Below are positions 1 through 12,299 of a stretch of DNA of 64,000 bases, piece after piece. Below the pieces are notes generated by a model. That model was not told the origin of the DNA and did not search any database. It saw only the letters and a list, made by a program, of their open reading frames with translations. The stretch's first letter is position 1; each line of letters starts with the position of its first letter. The DNA lies in NCBI GenBank assembly GCA_016617855.1, contig JAECUM010001845.1:1-64000 (forward strand), read 5' to 3'. This stretch comes from Megalonaias nervosa (taxonomy: Eukaryota; Mollusca; Bivalvia; Unionida; Unionidae). The translations under genes and the position numbers were made by a program.

Positions 1-181
1 TACTGTATTTAAAGATGCCCCTGTCGACAAATTAGAGTTCTCCCCTGATATTTGTTTATTTGTGAATTTCATAGAACCATTTCCTTTTATGACATCCAAT
101 TATATGGCTGGTTAGTTCATTGACTGGATTTTAATGCTACATCAACAGATCAAAGGATATATTGTGCTGAGGCAATCACAG
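1..181. other. unannotated intron-like sequence
   Basis: AT-rich sequence before the first minisatellite. I see no coding frame, splice-flanked exon or recognisable repeat in it. Confidence 0.4.
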
Positions 182-838
182 TAAAGTGTCTTGACTAGAG
201 ACATGCCACAATGGGCAACCTCAGCCAGAGTAAAGTGTCTTGACTAGAGACCTACCACAGCGGCAAACCTCATCCAGAGTAAAGTGTCTTGAATAGAGAC
301 ATACCGCAGTGGCCAACCTCATCGAGAGTAAAGTGTCTTGACTAGAGACTTACCACAGTAGCCAACCTCATCCAGAGTAAAGTGTCTTGACTAGAGACCT
401 ACCACAGAGGCCAACCTCATCCAGAGTAAAGTATCTTAACTAGAGACCTACTGCAGAGGCCAACCTCATCCAGAGTAAAGTGTCTTAACTAGAGACAAAC
501 CACACTGGCCAACCCCATCCAGAGTAAAGTGTCTTGACCTGAGACATGTCACAGTGGCCAATCTCATCCAGAATAAACTGTCTTGACCTCAGACATACCC
601 CAGTGATCAACCCCTTCCAGAGTAAAGTATCTTGACCTGAGACATACTGAAGTGGCCAACCTCATCCAGAGTAAAATGTCTTGGCCAACCCCTTCCAGAG
701 TAGAGTATCTCGACTAGAGACATACCACAGTGGCCAACCCAATCCAGACTAAAGTGTCCTGATCAGAGACATACCACAGTGGCCAACCCCATCCAGAGTC
801 AAGTGTCTTGACTAAAGACATACCACTGTGGCCAACCC
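182..838. repeat. 49-bp minisatellite, about 13 copies
   Basis: The unit begins taaagtgtcttgactagaga and recurs at 182, 231 and so on with a 49-bp period. It diverges toward the right, where some units are shortened (around 680). There are no unique spacers between units, so it is a minisatellite and not a CRISPR array. Confidence 0.93.
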
Positions 839-925
839 AGCATGGTCTTGACATGATCTGAACCTACGTCCTTTAGATCACAAGTCTGGCACCCTAGCCC
901 CTGAACCACCACAGCTCTTACATCC
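822..925 (-). mobile_element. tRNA-derived SINE head, remnant
   Basis: Read on the minus strand, the segment starts with a tRNA-like head (gtggttcaggggctagggtg) and has a pol III B-box-like gtaggttcagatc about 35 bp later. It abuts the 49-bp minisatellite and has no visible SINE body, so it is a fragment. Confidence 0.5.
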
Positions 926-1888
926 AATTAAAACAATGGTAGGATAAATGGCAGGCTGCCAAAATGTCACATAAATAAGCTGTGAATACTAGCTCAGATA
1001 TACACTGAGGGAAGATGGTACAACACCTGTCTGAAGTGAGGGAAGTACCAGATTTATGTTCCAGTTTGGCCACACATTTTTCTCCCCTGTGACAAATCTT
1101 ATGCTCTATGGGATAATATTTAGATAATAGGGGGTATGGAGGGGGCAACATGGTGGACTTTGTAAACACAGGAAAGAGTATCTACACGTCAGTGGAAAAA
1201 TGTCCCAGGAATGGCCTGGGTGCAATGACTGACAGATCAGGATTGTACTGGGTGTGAACAATTTTTCTCCACTGTGACAAAATTTCTGTAAGATACTAGT
1301 AGCTACCTTGTGAATTGCACATCACTATACCAGGGTACAATTACATTTCAAAGCTATACAATCAAGTGTGAAAAAGTCATACAACAGAAAGGTGTTTTTG
1401 TTATTTCAAAAGAATTATAATGTACCTTCATTATTTCAACAGAATCATATTGTACCTAATGCCAATAAATTTAGTGAGAATGAGTCTAATATAATTTATA
1501 TATATTTATATATTATTTGGTCAGGATGATGATGCAGAAGCATAAGAAGCTGGGACACCACATGGCAATGTTAAACAAGAGTTGCAGGAATGCACAATGT
1601 GTGTTTAAGTGTTACACACAAAGTAGGCATGTAACAACCATTAGCATCCAAGTATCCAATCATGTCATACCTCTAAATGATTTAGGGTTGGGGTGGTTTT
1701 TCTTTGATAAAGAGAAAATTCCTATGGTACTATGACCAAAGGCATTTTAGTGTGGGGGAAAAAGTTAAGATGTATCAGGCTGAATGGAGGAAGTAACACA
1801 TGCACACTCAGCAGTTATCGGCATCAGGCTTCTATTTACAAAGAAGTTGGGGTGAGAATTTGGAAAACATATCAATATCAGGAAGACT
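926..1888. other. unannotated intron-like sequence
   Basis: Low-complexity AT-rich sequence. Short frames exist on both strands but have no supporting motif, splice context or coding-like composition. No repeat family was recognised. Confidence 0.4.
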
Positions 1889-2012
1889 ATGACAGATCTG
1901 AGTAACTGTGTCATATCCTTCTTGGCCAACAAAATGACAAATCTGGGTAACTGTGTCATATCCTTCTTGGCCAGCAAAATGACAAATCTGGGTAACTATG
2001 TCGTTTTCTTTT
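1889..2012. repeat. 45-bp tandem repeat, 2.7 copies
   Basis: The unit atgacaaatctgggtaactg recurs at 1889, 1934 and 1979. The 45-bp period is a multiple of three and opens a spurious frame on the minus strand. Confidence 0.9.
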
Positions 2013-2284
2013 TAATGTTGTTTCAGCACATTTAGTTATGGTATGGTCTGTGGGGGCTGTCCTTCATTTAGAAATGGTTAGCCAGTCATATTCTGTGTGT
2101 AAGAGAAGCAGGTATTGACATATGATATAGTACATATATAGATGGACTGAGAGAACAGACAGAGATATACAAGATGGGGACTTCAGACACAGATAGAGAC
2201 AGGAATATAGAACAGATGGTGTTAGGAGATACAAGATACAAGATGGAAACTTAATAGAGAAACTTCATTAAGGGATTTAATAAT

Positions 2285-2351
<67 letters not shown>
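2285..2351. repeat. (TG)n microsatellite, tail of a SINE
   Basis: A near-perfect TG run that directly abuts the 3' end of the minus-strand SINE at 2352-2665. The other two copies of that SINE also end in AC-type repeats, so this microsatellite probably grew from the SINE tail. Confidence 0.92.
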
Positions 2352-2352
<1 letters not shown>

Positions 2353-2665
2353 TTTGGATTTTTAACATAGCTTTAACAATTTTTCAGTCATATCACTATG
2401 ATGTCTGCAGTGTGGCAGTTTATAGCGATGTCTAGCACTGGGGCATCATGCCACAGACACATAGCATCATGTCCTACACAGTCACATTATCCTGACACCA
2501 GGCTGACCAGTCCCAACACTAACCTCTTAATGCTGAGTGCCAAGTAAGGCTGCTGCTAGTATCAATTTGTAAGTCTTTGGTGTGACTCAGCTGGGGTTCA
2601 AACCCGTGACCTCCTGCATCCGAGGTGGATTCTCAAACCACTTAGGTCAACAGAGTGGTCAAACT
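2352..2665 (-). mobile_element. tRNA-derived SINE family A, copy 1
   Basis: On the minus strand a tRNA-like head carries an A-box-like segment and the B box gggtttgaacccc. The body follows (ttaagaggttagtgttgg, gtgtcaggataatgtgactg) and ends in (AC)n. Two further copies lie at 17426-17742 (+) and 43641-43962 (-), co-linear over about 310 bp. Pol III would transcribe such an element and a partner LINE would supply reverse transcriptase; that partner is not identified here. Confidence 0.88.
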
Positions 2666-3295
2666 TATTAGAGGATGACTGAGATGGAGACAACTTAGAA
2701 AGACATAATAGTTATAGATGTATATGATGGAGAGATAGATATTATTAGCGCAGACAACTGTATCAGGAAACTATGTAGCTAAACTGTAGTAAAGAACTTG
2801 GAGAGGTACACAGAACTTTAGTATATGTGTTATATTTATATATAAATAGTTGTTTGAAAAATGACTGTGTTTTAAATATTATACTACTAAACTCCCCACA
2901 CCCTGAAGCCAGGAGAAGAAAACCCAAAGGTCATAAAACAACATGTCAGAGTACCATTTATACTATATATTAATAACGATTTATTCTGTACTTTCAAATA
3001 GCATGTACAGTATTTCCTGGCCTTACAAAGCCTTTTGATTTTAATACCTTTTGATTTTAATAATCACAAAATCCTGCCTGAAAAACTCAGAATTGATACA
3101 GATAATTATGAAATGTAACATTATTTCAATCTAATCTTGAAAGCAAATAAGGTTTTTATTTTAAGAAAACTTTCTAATAAGAAACTCATAAAGTTAGATG
3201 TTCTAAATTGATCAGCTTTCAGACAATTACTCTTAGTGTCATACATCAGTGGTTTTCCATATGTACTTGACTAACATGTTCACAGACATGACATT
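2666..3295. other. unannotated intron-like sequence
   Basis: AT-rich; no exon, RNA gene or recognisable repeat seen. Confidence 0.4.
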
Positions 3296-3507
3296 ATATA
3301 ATAACTGACCATCTGACTATGACAATATGTAATAATTTACCATCTGACTATGACAGTATGTAATAATTTACCATCTAACTATGACAGTATGTAATAATTT
3401 ACCATCTGACTATGACAGTATGTAATAATTTACCATCTGACTATGACAGTATGTAATAATTTACCATCTGACTATGACAGTATGTAATAATTTACCATCT
3501 AACTAAG
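3296..3507. repeat. 31-bp minisatellite, about 7 copies
   Basis: The unit ctatgacagtatgtaataat followed by ttaccatctga recurs every 31 bp (3317, 3348 and so on) with few mismatches. Confidence 0.93.
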
Positions 3508-3997
3508 AGCTTAGCACTAAACTTTTTTTAATTTTGTGTGATTCAGTAATACTGTTCTTTGAAAGAATGTGCTAGTGTGTCTCACTGTAATGCTTATACA
3601 CACATACTACAATTCTTCATATGAAACTATAATGTACTCACCATAATAATGAATACTATATAACTGACTCATCTGTCATGCCTTTTACATGTGTACTACT
3701 ATCCTTAATATGAATACTGTATTTTGTAATAACTCACACATTTACTACTATTCTTTATATGAATACTATATAATGTACTGTATCTGTACACATTTGCAAG
3801 CATTAGTGTCTTAATTATCAAGTTTAATAGCTTTGTTGCCACGGAACACCATAACTTGAAAGACTGGTTTGCTGACCAAATATGCCTTTTCTTCAAATAA
3901 AATTATATATATATTGTTTTAAAAAAGGTTTGCAAAAACAGAAATTATTCAACTAGTTTCATGAATTCATAAATATTATATGAAACAAGCACACATG

Positions 3998-3998
<1 letters not shown>

Positions 3999-4059
<61 letters not shown>
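3999..4059. repeat. (AT)n microsatellite
   Basis: About 60 bp of uninterrupted AT dinucleotide, self-complementary and able to form a hairpin. Confidence 0.97.
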
Positions 4060-4061
<2 letters not shown>

Positions 4062-5347
4062 CAAGCCAAAATCTTTATAGACTATCTCTAGCTGGGTAGA
4101 ATTGTTATAGCTTCAGATTCTACTGATAACTGAACTGACATGTATGTATTGTATTCCATACATGTATATGATGTAACCATAGCAATGGCAGAGTGAATAC
4201 ACTTGATAAAATGGAATTATGTATATTGTACAAAACTGAATCACCATATAGAATGTTAAATAGTGTCATCTCAACATTAAATATTATCATTCTCCCTATT
4301 TTATGTATGTGTCTGTGTGTGTGTGTTTCTATAATGTTTGTCAGAGTAATAGCTCTTCAGAATTAATATTATTTGCTGTATTATCCAACATTAAATAAAA
4401 TTTCTTTTTTCTTGTACTTTAATAGCAGTCAATGATTTATTGTCTTTTTATTTTGGAACTAGAAACTACTTTCAAGGTGAAATAATCCACAGAAAATCTA
4501 TCTGCACTCATATATTTTTGTTCCATGACCACCTAGCCCTCATCCCATCTCAAATCTACAACAACCCTGATACCCTTGTACAACAACCTCTAGACCAATA
4601 TATCTGTCCCCATAACAATTTTTGCGTTCTGAGAGTTTTAACAAATATAAAAAATCATTATGGGGATAAATTTATTGGTTTAAGCACCTAGAATTTGTAT
4701 ATATGGGTGGGCTGATTTTACATGGAGTGGGGTGGAGTTTCCAGCATGAGTTCATATGACAATAGCATGTGCTGCTGATGTCATAATCCAAATATGCAAA
4801 ATGTTGGGGGTTGCAGAGTTTTGTCCAAAAAAACCTATCTGTGCTGGAAAAAATTTGCAAAAACATGCATATAATAACTAGTCAATGTTAATTATTTTGT
4901 TTTTATCCTTGTTTACAACTTCCCTTTGCTGAAGTAAGAATGTAAATGAACAAAGTGTACAAAGATGGGGTGTATATTTGAAACTGGATATACAAAAGAA
5001 ATCTGACTAAATATATATGAAATACATTCTTTTTTTCCTTCATAAAATGAAACAAGTAGGCATTAGTCTGCTTATTCTAATTTTCTTTTTACCTTAAGAG
5101 CTACAGCAAGCCTGCATAGAATACCATGTATGCAATACAGCTTGACCTAATCAAAGAGAATCTCAAGAGCACTTATTTTTATTATTAAACAAGCCCACTC
5201 TATAATCCTTTGATTCTGAGCATTACCATATTTTATGCAAGTGTTTTATTGGGGGCAACCATAATGGAAGAAACAAAAATATTAACCTCCAATGCAAAAA
5301 GTTCCCAGAAGAGACAGTAACTCTTTTTGTATGATGTTGTGGGTATA
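4060..5347. other. unannotated intron-like sequence
   Basis: AT-rich with a short (TG)n run near 4315. Short frames on both strands lack any supporting motif. No repeat family recognised. Confidence 0.4.
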
Positions 5348-5600
5348 ACACTACTTTACAGCACACAACAGGCTATACATGGCAGCCCAACACTACTTTA
5401 CAGCACACGACAGGCTATACATGGCAGCCCAACACTACTTTACAGCACACGACAGGCTATACATGGCAGCCCAACTGGTGGCGGAAGAACCTGAGAAAAC
5501 CTCGGTTAATAACTAGTGACCCATATGAAGCTACTGGCAAACTATCTAACATACCCAAACTGGCCAAGTAGTGATCGGTAAAGACAAGCACTTTGAATAA
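5348..5600 (-). mobile_element. SINE family B copy with a 42-bp internal triplication
   Basis: Read on the minus strand this matches the copies at 46855-47095 and 55599-55855: a segment corresponding to ctggctgccatgtatagcct, the ttcttccaccag region and the gggtatatgagaaagc-like region. The tRNA head is eroded. The part containing aggctatacatggcagccca is tandemly tripled with a 42-bp period at 5348, 5390 and 5432, which the other copies lack. Confidence 0.75.
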
Positions 5601-5660
5601 CTCAACTTCCTGAGTCCCTTCTTGTATGTAAAATATATGTAACAGAAATACTGTTCACAA

Positions 5661-5818
5661 CATCCTAATTATTATGGGTTTTGACAACATCCTAAGGGTT
5701 TTGACAACATCCTAAGGGTTTTGACAACATCCTAAGGGTTTTGACAACATCCTATGGGTTTTGGCAACATCCTAATTATTATGGGTTTTGACAACATCCT
5801 AATTATTATGGGTTTTAA
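5661..5818. repeat. 20-bp minisatellite with insert variants
   Basis: The unit ttgacaacatcctaagggtt recurs every 20 bp. Flanking units carry an extra attattat-type insertion. About 7 copies. Confidence 0.92.
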
Positions 5819-5828
5819 CCTCATGAAG

Positions 5829-6693
5829 TTTACATAAATAAGTTTGTTAAGAGCACAACTAAAGTATTACGTAGAATACTGTACATAAATTTTTGGTAAT
5901 ATACACAACTGAAGTATTATGTAGAATACATTACATAAATATTTGGTAAGTTACACAACTAAAGTATTATGTAGAATACAGTACATAAATGTTTGGTAAG
6001 TTACACAACTGAAGTATTATGTAGAATACGGTACATAAATGTTTGGTAACTTACACAACTGAAGTATTACATAGAATACGGTACATAAATGTTTGGTAAG
6101 TTACACAACTGAAGTATTACATAGAATACAGTACATAAATGTTTGGTAACATACACAACTGAAGTATTACACAAAATACGGTACATAAATGTTTGGTAAT
6201 ATACACAACTGAAGTATTACATAGAATATGGTACATAAATATTTGGTAAGTTACACAACTGAAGTATTATGTAGAATACAGTACATAAATGTTTGGTAAG
6301 TTACACAACTGAAGTATTATGTAGAATACGGTACACAAATGTTTGGTAAGTTACACAACTGAAGTATTACGCAGAATATGGTACATAAATGTTTGGTAAG
6401 TTACACAACTGAAGTATTACATAGAATACAGTACATAATGTTTGGTAACATACACAACTGAAGTATTACACAAAATACAGTACATAAATGTTTGGTAAGT
6501 TACACAACTGAAGTATTACATAGAATATGGTACATAAATATTTGGTAAGTTACACAACTGAAGTATTATGTAGAATATGGTACATAAATGTTTGGTAAGT
6601 TACATAACTGAAGTATTATGTAGAATACAGTACATAAATGTTTGGCAAGTTACACAACTGATGTATTACGTAGAATACGGTACATAAATATTT
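5829..6693. repeat. 50-bp minisatellite, about 17 copies
   Basis: The unit starts gtacataaatgtttggtaag and continues ttacacaactgaagtattac. It recurs every 50 bp from about 5829 with small point variants (acatag/gtagaa/acaaaa types) that recur in blocks, as expected for unequal exchange of multi-unit segments. Confidence 0.95.
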
Positions 6694-6943
6694 GGTGAGA
6701 TATAAATATCTGTAAGACTGGGAGATAAATATTGATCCAGAAAACAGTCATATCCAATCATATAATCATACACTTAAACTTCTCCCTTTTGTCAACTTGC
6801 ATCCCAAAAAGGGTCAATAGGATAAAAGTTTAAAAATACCCCAACAAACAAATACTTCATGAAGTTTAAATGTTTGTAATACTGGTACATTCTGTCAGCA
6901 ATAATTCAGCAAAAGAGGTTCTGTAATCACTCCAATTTCTTTA

Positions 6944-7385
6944 CCTGTGTGATACCTGTCAATCTTTCCAAAGAGTATTGGGCCTTATTTTAAGACATAA
7001 ATGTGTTTTGTGGTTCCAAGGGGTATAAGTGCCCATATAATACCTGTCAACCTTTCCAAACAGTTCTGGGCCTTATTTAAGACATAAATGTGTTTTGTGG
7101 TTCCAAGAGGTACAAGTGCGTGTGTGATACCTGTCAACCTTTCCAAACAGGTTTGGGCCTTATTTAAGACATAAATGTGTTTTGTGGTTCCAAGGGGTAC
7201 AAGTGCATGTGTGATACCTATCAACCTTTCCAAACAGTATTGGGCCTTATTTAAGACATAAATGTGTTTTGTGGTTCCAAGGGGTACAAGTGCATGTGTG
7301 ATACCTGTCAACCTTTCCAAACAGGTTTGGGCCTTATTTAAGATATAAATGTATTTTGTGGTTCTACCAGGTATAAGAGCATGTG
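6944..7385. repeat. 87-bp minisatellite, 5 copies
   Basis: The unit contains gatacctgtcaacctttcca and ttgtggttccaaggggtac and recurs every 87-88 bp. The period is a multiple of three, so the minus strand shows a 111-residue open frame made of repeated 29-residue blocks. I treat this frame as a by-product, not a gene. Confidence 0.94.
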
Positions 7386-7693
7386 ACCAAAATAAATAAC
7401 ATTGTACAACTGAGAATAACTTCTTTTACACAAATATAAAAGCCTACAAAAAATAACTGGAAACTGAAATCTGAATAAAAGAAAATAAAATAAATGTTTT
7501 CTCTGAAGCATTTAATAAGCTTTCAGACAAAAAATAGCTTATAGATGCTGCATTCACATTGATCATCAACACATACACACATATGTGCATACACTCACAT
7601 AATAACAAGCACACAGACAATAAATAAAAAAGATATACAAAGCTTGTCTTTAAAATCCAGTTGTGCTTAGTTCCATTGCCTGCTGATCTTACA

Positions 7694-8106
7694 GCTTTTG
7701 TAAAATCACCAATGTTAATAAGATGTTTGAAGACTGCACAGTTTGTATCATCTAAAATCGCCAATGTTAATATGATGTTTGAAGACTGCACAGTTTGTAT
7801 CATCTAAAATCGCCAATGTTAATATGATATTTGAAGACAGTGCAGTTTTGTATCATCTAAAATCACCAATGTTAATAAGATGTTTGAAGACTGCACAGTT
7901 TGTATCATCTAAAATCGCCAATGTTAATATGATGTTTGAAGTCTGCACAGTTTGTATCATCTAAAATCGCCAATGTTAATATGATGTTTGAAGTCTGCAC
8001 AGTTTGTATCATCTAAAATCGCCAATGTTAGTATGATGTTTGAAGACTGCACAGTTTGTATCATCTAAAATCGCCAATGTTAATATGATGTTTGAAGACT
8101 GTGCAC
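7694..8106. repeat. 52-bp minisatellite, about 7.5 copies
   Basis: The unit contains aatgttaatatgatgtttga and gactgcacagtttgtatcat and recurs at 7711, 7763 and on. It ends where the next array (57 bp) begins. Confidence 0.94.
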
Positions 8107-8127
8107 AGAATAAAATACACATCTTGC

Positions 8128-8531
8128 TGCTGTGCTTTACAAAGTAATAATACTCCATTAACCAGGAGTTCTGTAATTTAGTTTGGCTGTGCTTTACAAA
8201 GTAATAATACTCCATCAACCAGGAGTTCTGTAATTTAGTTTGGCTGTGCTTTACAAAGTAATAATACTCCATCAACCAAGAGTTCTGTAATTTAGTTTGG
8301 CTGTGCTCTACAAAGTCACAATACTCCATCAACCAGGAATTCTGTAAGTTAGTTTGGCTGTGCTTTACAAAGTAATAATACTCCATCAACCAGGACTTCT
8401 GTAATTTGGTTTGGCTGTGCTTTACAAAGTAATAATACTCCATCAACCAGGAGTTCTGTAATTTAGTTTGGCTGTGCTTTACAAAGTAATAATACTCCAT
8501 CAACCAGGAGTTCTGTAATTTAGTTTGGCTC
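8128..8531. repeat. 57-bp minisatellite, 7 copies
   Basis: The unit tgtgctttacaaagtaataa recurs at 8131, 8188 and on. The 57-bp period equals 19 codons, giving a spurious 164-residue minus-strand frame with a 19-residue repeat that also runs through part of the neighbouring 52-bp array. Confidence 0.95.
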
Positions 8532-8589
8532 CAATTTGATCGCTTTGCAGATGGCTCATCCTTCCCTGAATCACATTTCCAACCTTCTT

Positions 8590-9230
8590 AGACCTTTACC
8601 ATACCAACCACCAAACTAATCACATTTGACTTTTACCATACCAACTATCTAAATAATCATGTTTGACTTTTACCATACAATCTAAAAAAATAATTATGTT
8701 TGACTTTACTATACCATATACTAAAATAATTATGTTTGACTTTTACCATATCATCTACCAAAATAATTATGTTTGACTTTTACCATACCAACTTCCAAGA
8801 TAATCATGTTTGACTTTTACCATATCAAGTACCAAACTAATTATGTTTGATTTTTACCATACCAACTACCAAACTAATTATATTTGGCTTTTACCACACC
8901 AACTTCCAAGATAATCATGTTTGCTCTTTTACCATATCAACTACGAAACTAATTATTTTTGACTTTTACCATACCAACTACCAAAATAATTATGTTTGAC
9001 TTTTACCATACCAACTTCCAAAATAATTATGTTTGACTTTTACCATACCAAACACCAAAATAATTGTTTGAACTTTTACCATACCAACTACTGAAATAAT
9101 CATGTTTGACTTTTACCACACTAACTTCCAAGATAATCATGTCTGACTTTTACAATACCATCTTCCAAAATAATTATGATTGAATTTTACTGTACCAACT
9201 ACCAAAATAATCATGTTTAACTTTTATGCA
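8590..9230. repeat. 37-bp minisatellite, about 17 copies
   Basis: The unit gtttgacttttaccatacca plus a variable acttccaagataatcat-type segment recurs every 37 bp (8771, 8808 and on) with considerable drift and small indels, so it is older than its neighbours. Confidence 0.9.
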
Positions 9231-9667
9231 TGGAGTAAAATTTGACTCTAAAGAAACGTTGCCACTTATCTTGAACAAGCCAAAAATTTCTAATAAACTT
9301 GACTTAAATATTCTCATTGAAAACAATGAAGTGTCATAACTTTTCTTTCAACATGGTTCTCCGATTTACCTCACTTCAATAAACTGGATTCTTCCACTTT
9401 GTGCACTACAAGTACCAATGTAGAATAACCTAATAGGCAACACAAAGTCGCACTAATTACAGTCAGTTAATTAAGTAATATGTGCAATGGTGGCTGCTTT
9501 ACCTTGTAATAGTATCTATGGCAATAAACTTTATAAACTGCCCACTCTGGATATTTTTCCACAAGTATTAAGCACGAAGTTATGCAAGTCACAAGTGTTC
9601 AAACTGGCTACAGGTTGCATGCACGTACTGCAGTGTCTTTTATATGGAAAGCACATTTCATAAATAT
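9231..9667. other. unannotated intron-like sequence
   Basis: AT-rich; no coding frame, RNA gene or recognised repeat. Confidence 0.4.
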
Positions 9668-10090
9668 GACCATATCGGGGTCTAAGAGGCGAAAGTCATT
9701 TTTCACATTGGTGACCATGTCCGGGTAGGCGAAAATCATTTTTCACATTGGTGACCATGTCAGGGTCTAAGAGGCGAAAATCATTTTTCACATTGGTGAC
9801 CATGTCCAGGTAGGCAAAAATCATTTTTCACATTGGTGACCATGTCAGGGTCTAAGAGGCAAAAATCATTTTTCACACTGGTGACCGTGTCCAGATAGGC
9901 AAAAATCATTTTTCACATTGGTGACCATGTCCAGGTAGGCAAAAATCATTTTTCACATTGGTGACCATGTCAGGGTCTAAGAGGCAAAAATCATTTTTCA
10001 CACTGGTGACCATGTCCAGGTAGGCAAAAATCATTTTTCACATTGGTGATCATGTCAGGGTCTAAGAGTTAAAAATCATTTTTTGCATTG
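9668..10090. repeat. minisatellite with alternating 40- and 44-bp units
   Basis: All units share aaaatcatttttcacattgg and tgaccatgtc, followed either by a short form (cgggtaggc) or a long form (agggtctaagaggc). The forms largely alternate, giving a higher-order unit of about 84 bp. Confidence 0.93.
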
Positions 10091-10274
10091 CTTGCTTATG
10101 CCATCAGGTATGTCAGACATGCCATGTGTGTTTCTGTGCTAACAAAATAACTGGCAAACCATTAAAAAATGTATACAAGATTTTATGATTACTGAGGGTA
10201 TTACAAAGATGAGAAATAAATCTTGTAGCTTGATGTAAACAACTTTTATGGTATCATCATAACGAACAGGTATA

Positions 10275-10625
10275 AACAGGACAAGTCTCTCCTCAGGACA
10301 GTTACCATATTAGCAGTACATCACTCCCTCACTATATCCCCTTCATTATAAGACAGTTCCTGTGATAAAGCAAGTATTGTCGTGGATCTCATTTCATTCA
10401 GTGTAATACATTACAAGGCAGTCTCACCATAAGGTATTTCATTATAACAGAACTCTCTCTTCAAGACAGCAACCATATTAACAGTACATCACTCTCTCAT
10501 TATAATGACCTTCCTGTAATAACACAGGTATGGTCATGCATTCACTTGTAGTACATTTATATGTATAATGTAATACACTACAAGGCAGTCTCAGTATAAG
10601 GCAGTATGATTCCCATGGACAGCAT
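10275..10625. repeat. degenerate tandem duplication of about 170 bp
   Basis: Two diverged copies share aacagtacatcactctctca-like, taatacattacaaggcagtct-like and cattataatga-like stretches in the same order. The piece cattataatgagggagtttt near the right end reads like the end of a decayed DNA transposon, but no paired terminus was found. Confidence 0.6.
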
Positions 10626-11019
10626 TATAATGAGGGAGTTTTGTATGAATTTCTCATCAATGAAGAATAAGTGGAAGTAGCCATAGGTCAAGGGATGTCA
10701 TGATACATCAAAATATATTGAATATAAGGACATTTTCTTGGTGATATATTTCAATCATCATATTAACATACACGTGATATGAATCAAAACCTTGAATTAT
10801 GTTCCATTAATAGAAGTAGTTCATGAAGTACATGTTCCCAATGTATCTACACTTACCATGAAAGTTAATTTGAACAGTCACTCCTACTCATATGACATGG
10901 GTTTATATTAACAAGGGACCATGACCACTTTAGCTTCTCTTAAAATTTCATTGTAATAAGTTCAAACATGGTAGATCAACCAAACTATTCTGTGTATATT
11001 ATAATATGGTAATATCTTT
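10626..11019. other. unannotated intron-like sequence
   Basis: AT-rich; nothing recognisable. Confidence 0.35.
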
Positions 11020-11350
11020 CTCCTGACCTTTTCATGATTTTCCAAAGACCAGAATCAATTAAGCCAGCCATAATAGGCACATGATGATCACCATGTCCAC
11101 TGTTCACTGCAGTGAATGGGATTTAGCAACACTGAATACATTTTTCCAAAACTTTCAAAACAATTTGAAAAGGTGTTGTCCAGTTTTAGCTAATGTTTAT
11201 GAAAATAAAACTGTGTATAAACATTATAAATATCTATATGTAATTTACAAACAACAAAGAGTAACATTTCCTGACTGGCTGTAAATGTAAGTTAATTAAG
11301 AACAATCAGGGCTCTGTTTAGCATCATTGTATAGGTCTTCATTTCTGGTC
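11020..11350. repeat. dispersed repeat, copy 1 of a direct pair
   Basis: Co-linear with 12300-12720. Shared landmarks in order: gattttccaaag, tcaattaa, a gatcaccatgtc/gatcaccgtctt-like stretch, aaaaggtgttg/aaaaggcactg, tttcctgactggctgt, cagggctc. Divergence is substantial with several indels. No protein match recognised. Confidence 0.65.
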
Positions 11351-12299
11351 CTGAACATCTATTTCTGTATTTACTCTTTGCTTTGGATAAAAAAAGTGTT
11401 AATTGCATTTATCTATCCATCAATGTCATCTGATATTTCAGCGTAAATGTCATGCCACTGAATAAACAGTCAATAACTCAATTTATAAAATTAAAAGGTT
11501 TTATTTTATATTCTTCCTGACTCAGCCTCACAAATTTTATTGGCCATGGCTGTGACTGAAGCCATCATTGTAACTAGAATCAACTCAGTACAAACTATGC
11601 TATAGTGCGAAAATCTCTTTCTCAACATCTAATGTCCACTTAATACAGTAAAGCAAGTTAATGGCATACTTTTCAAAAGCTGTCAAATTACTTTGTTCCA
11701 TAATTCTTTTTATCCCTATTACAATGTATATATTAGGCTTCATCTGCCTTGCAAATTTACTTTTCACAGACTATACAATTATTGTGTCCTTGTTCCTAAT
11801 AGAAACATTTAACTGCACACTGTAGGTTGTGAAAATATCATTATATATAATATTCTAGATTAGAAGTAGAATAGTTCTTGACTTTTAATTCCAGTAGTAC
11901 TGGGTATGTACTACCTGAAACAACTTAAGAACCAATCTTGTGTTTGTAATTCAGAGTGTTCCTTTTAGTCCCAGAATCAATGAATGTTATCCATGGACTT
12001 ACCCTTGCCCTTACTTTCACTTAACATTTCTCCAAGCCAAGTGACACAATTTTTCAACAAATAGACATTTTAGGTTCCATTTTTGTACAAGAAGATTGCA
12101 TCCGAATATAAATTTTAAATGTTGGTGGTTACCATTAAGGACTGAATGTGGTGACATTTCATTCTAGATAATGGTATTCTTTGTATCTAAACCTTACACC
12201 TTAGCAAATTTGTCAGTGTAACACATTCAATCAACCTAAATGAAACCAGTTATATATAATCAGGTAATATCTTGCATGTGTGAGACTTTGAAACTCAGT
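11351..12299. other. unannotated intron-like sequence
   Basis: AT-rich. No splice-flanked open exon or repeat family recognised. Confidence 0.4.

Noticed and set aside
5829..6693. CRISPR-like periodic array
   Set aside because: Units are contiguous 50-bp copies without unique spacers, in a eukaryotic genome; it is a minisatellite.
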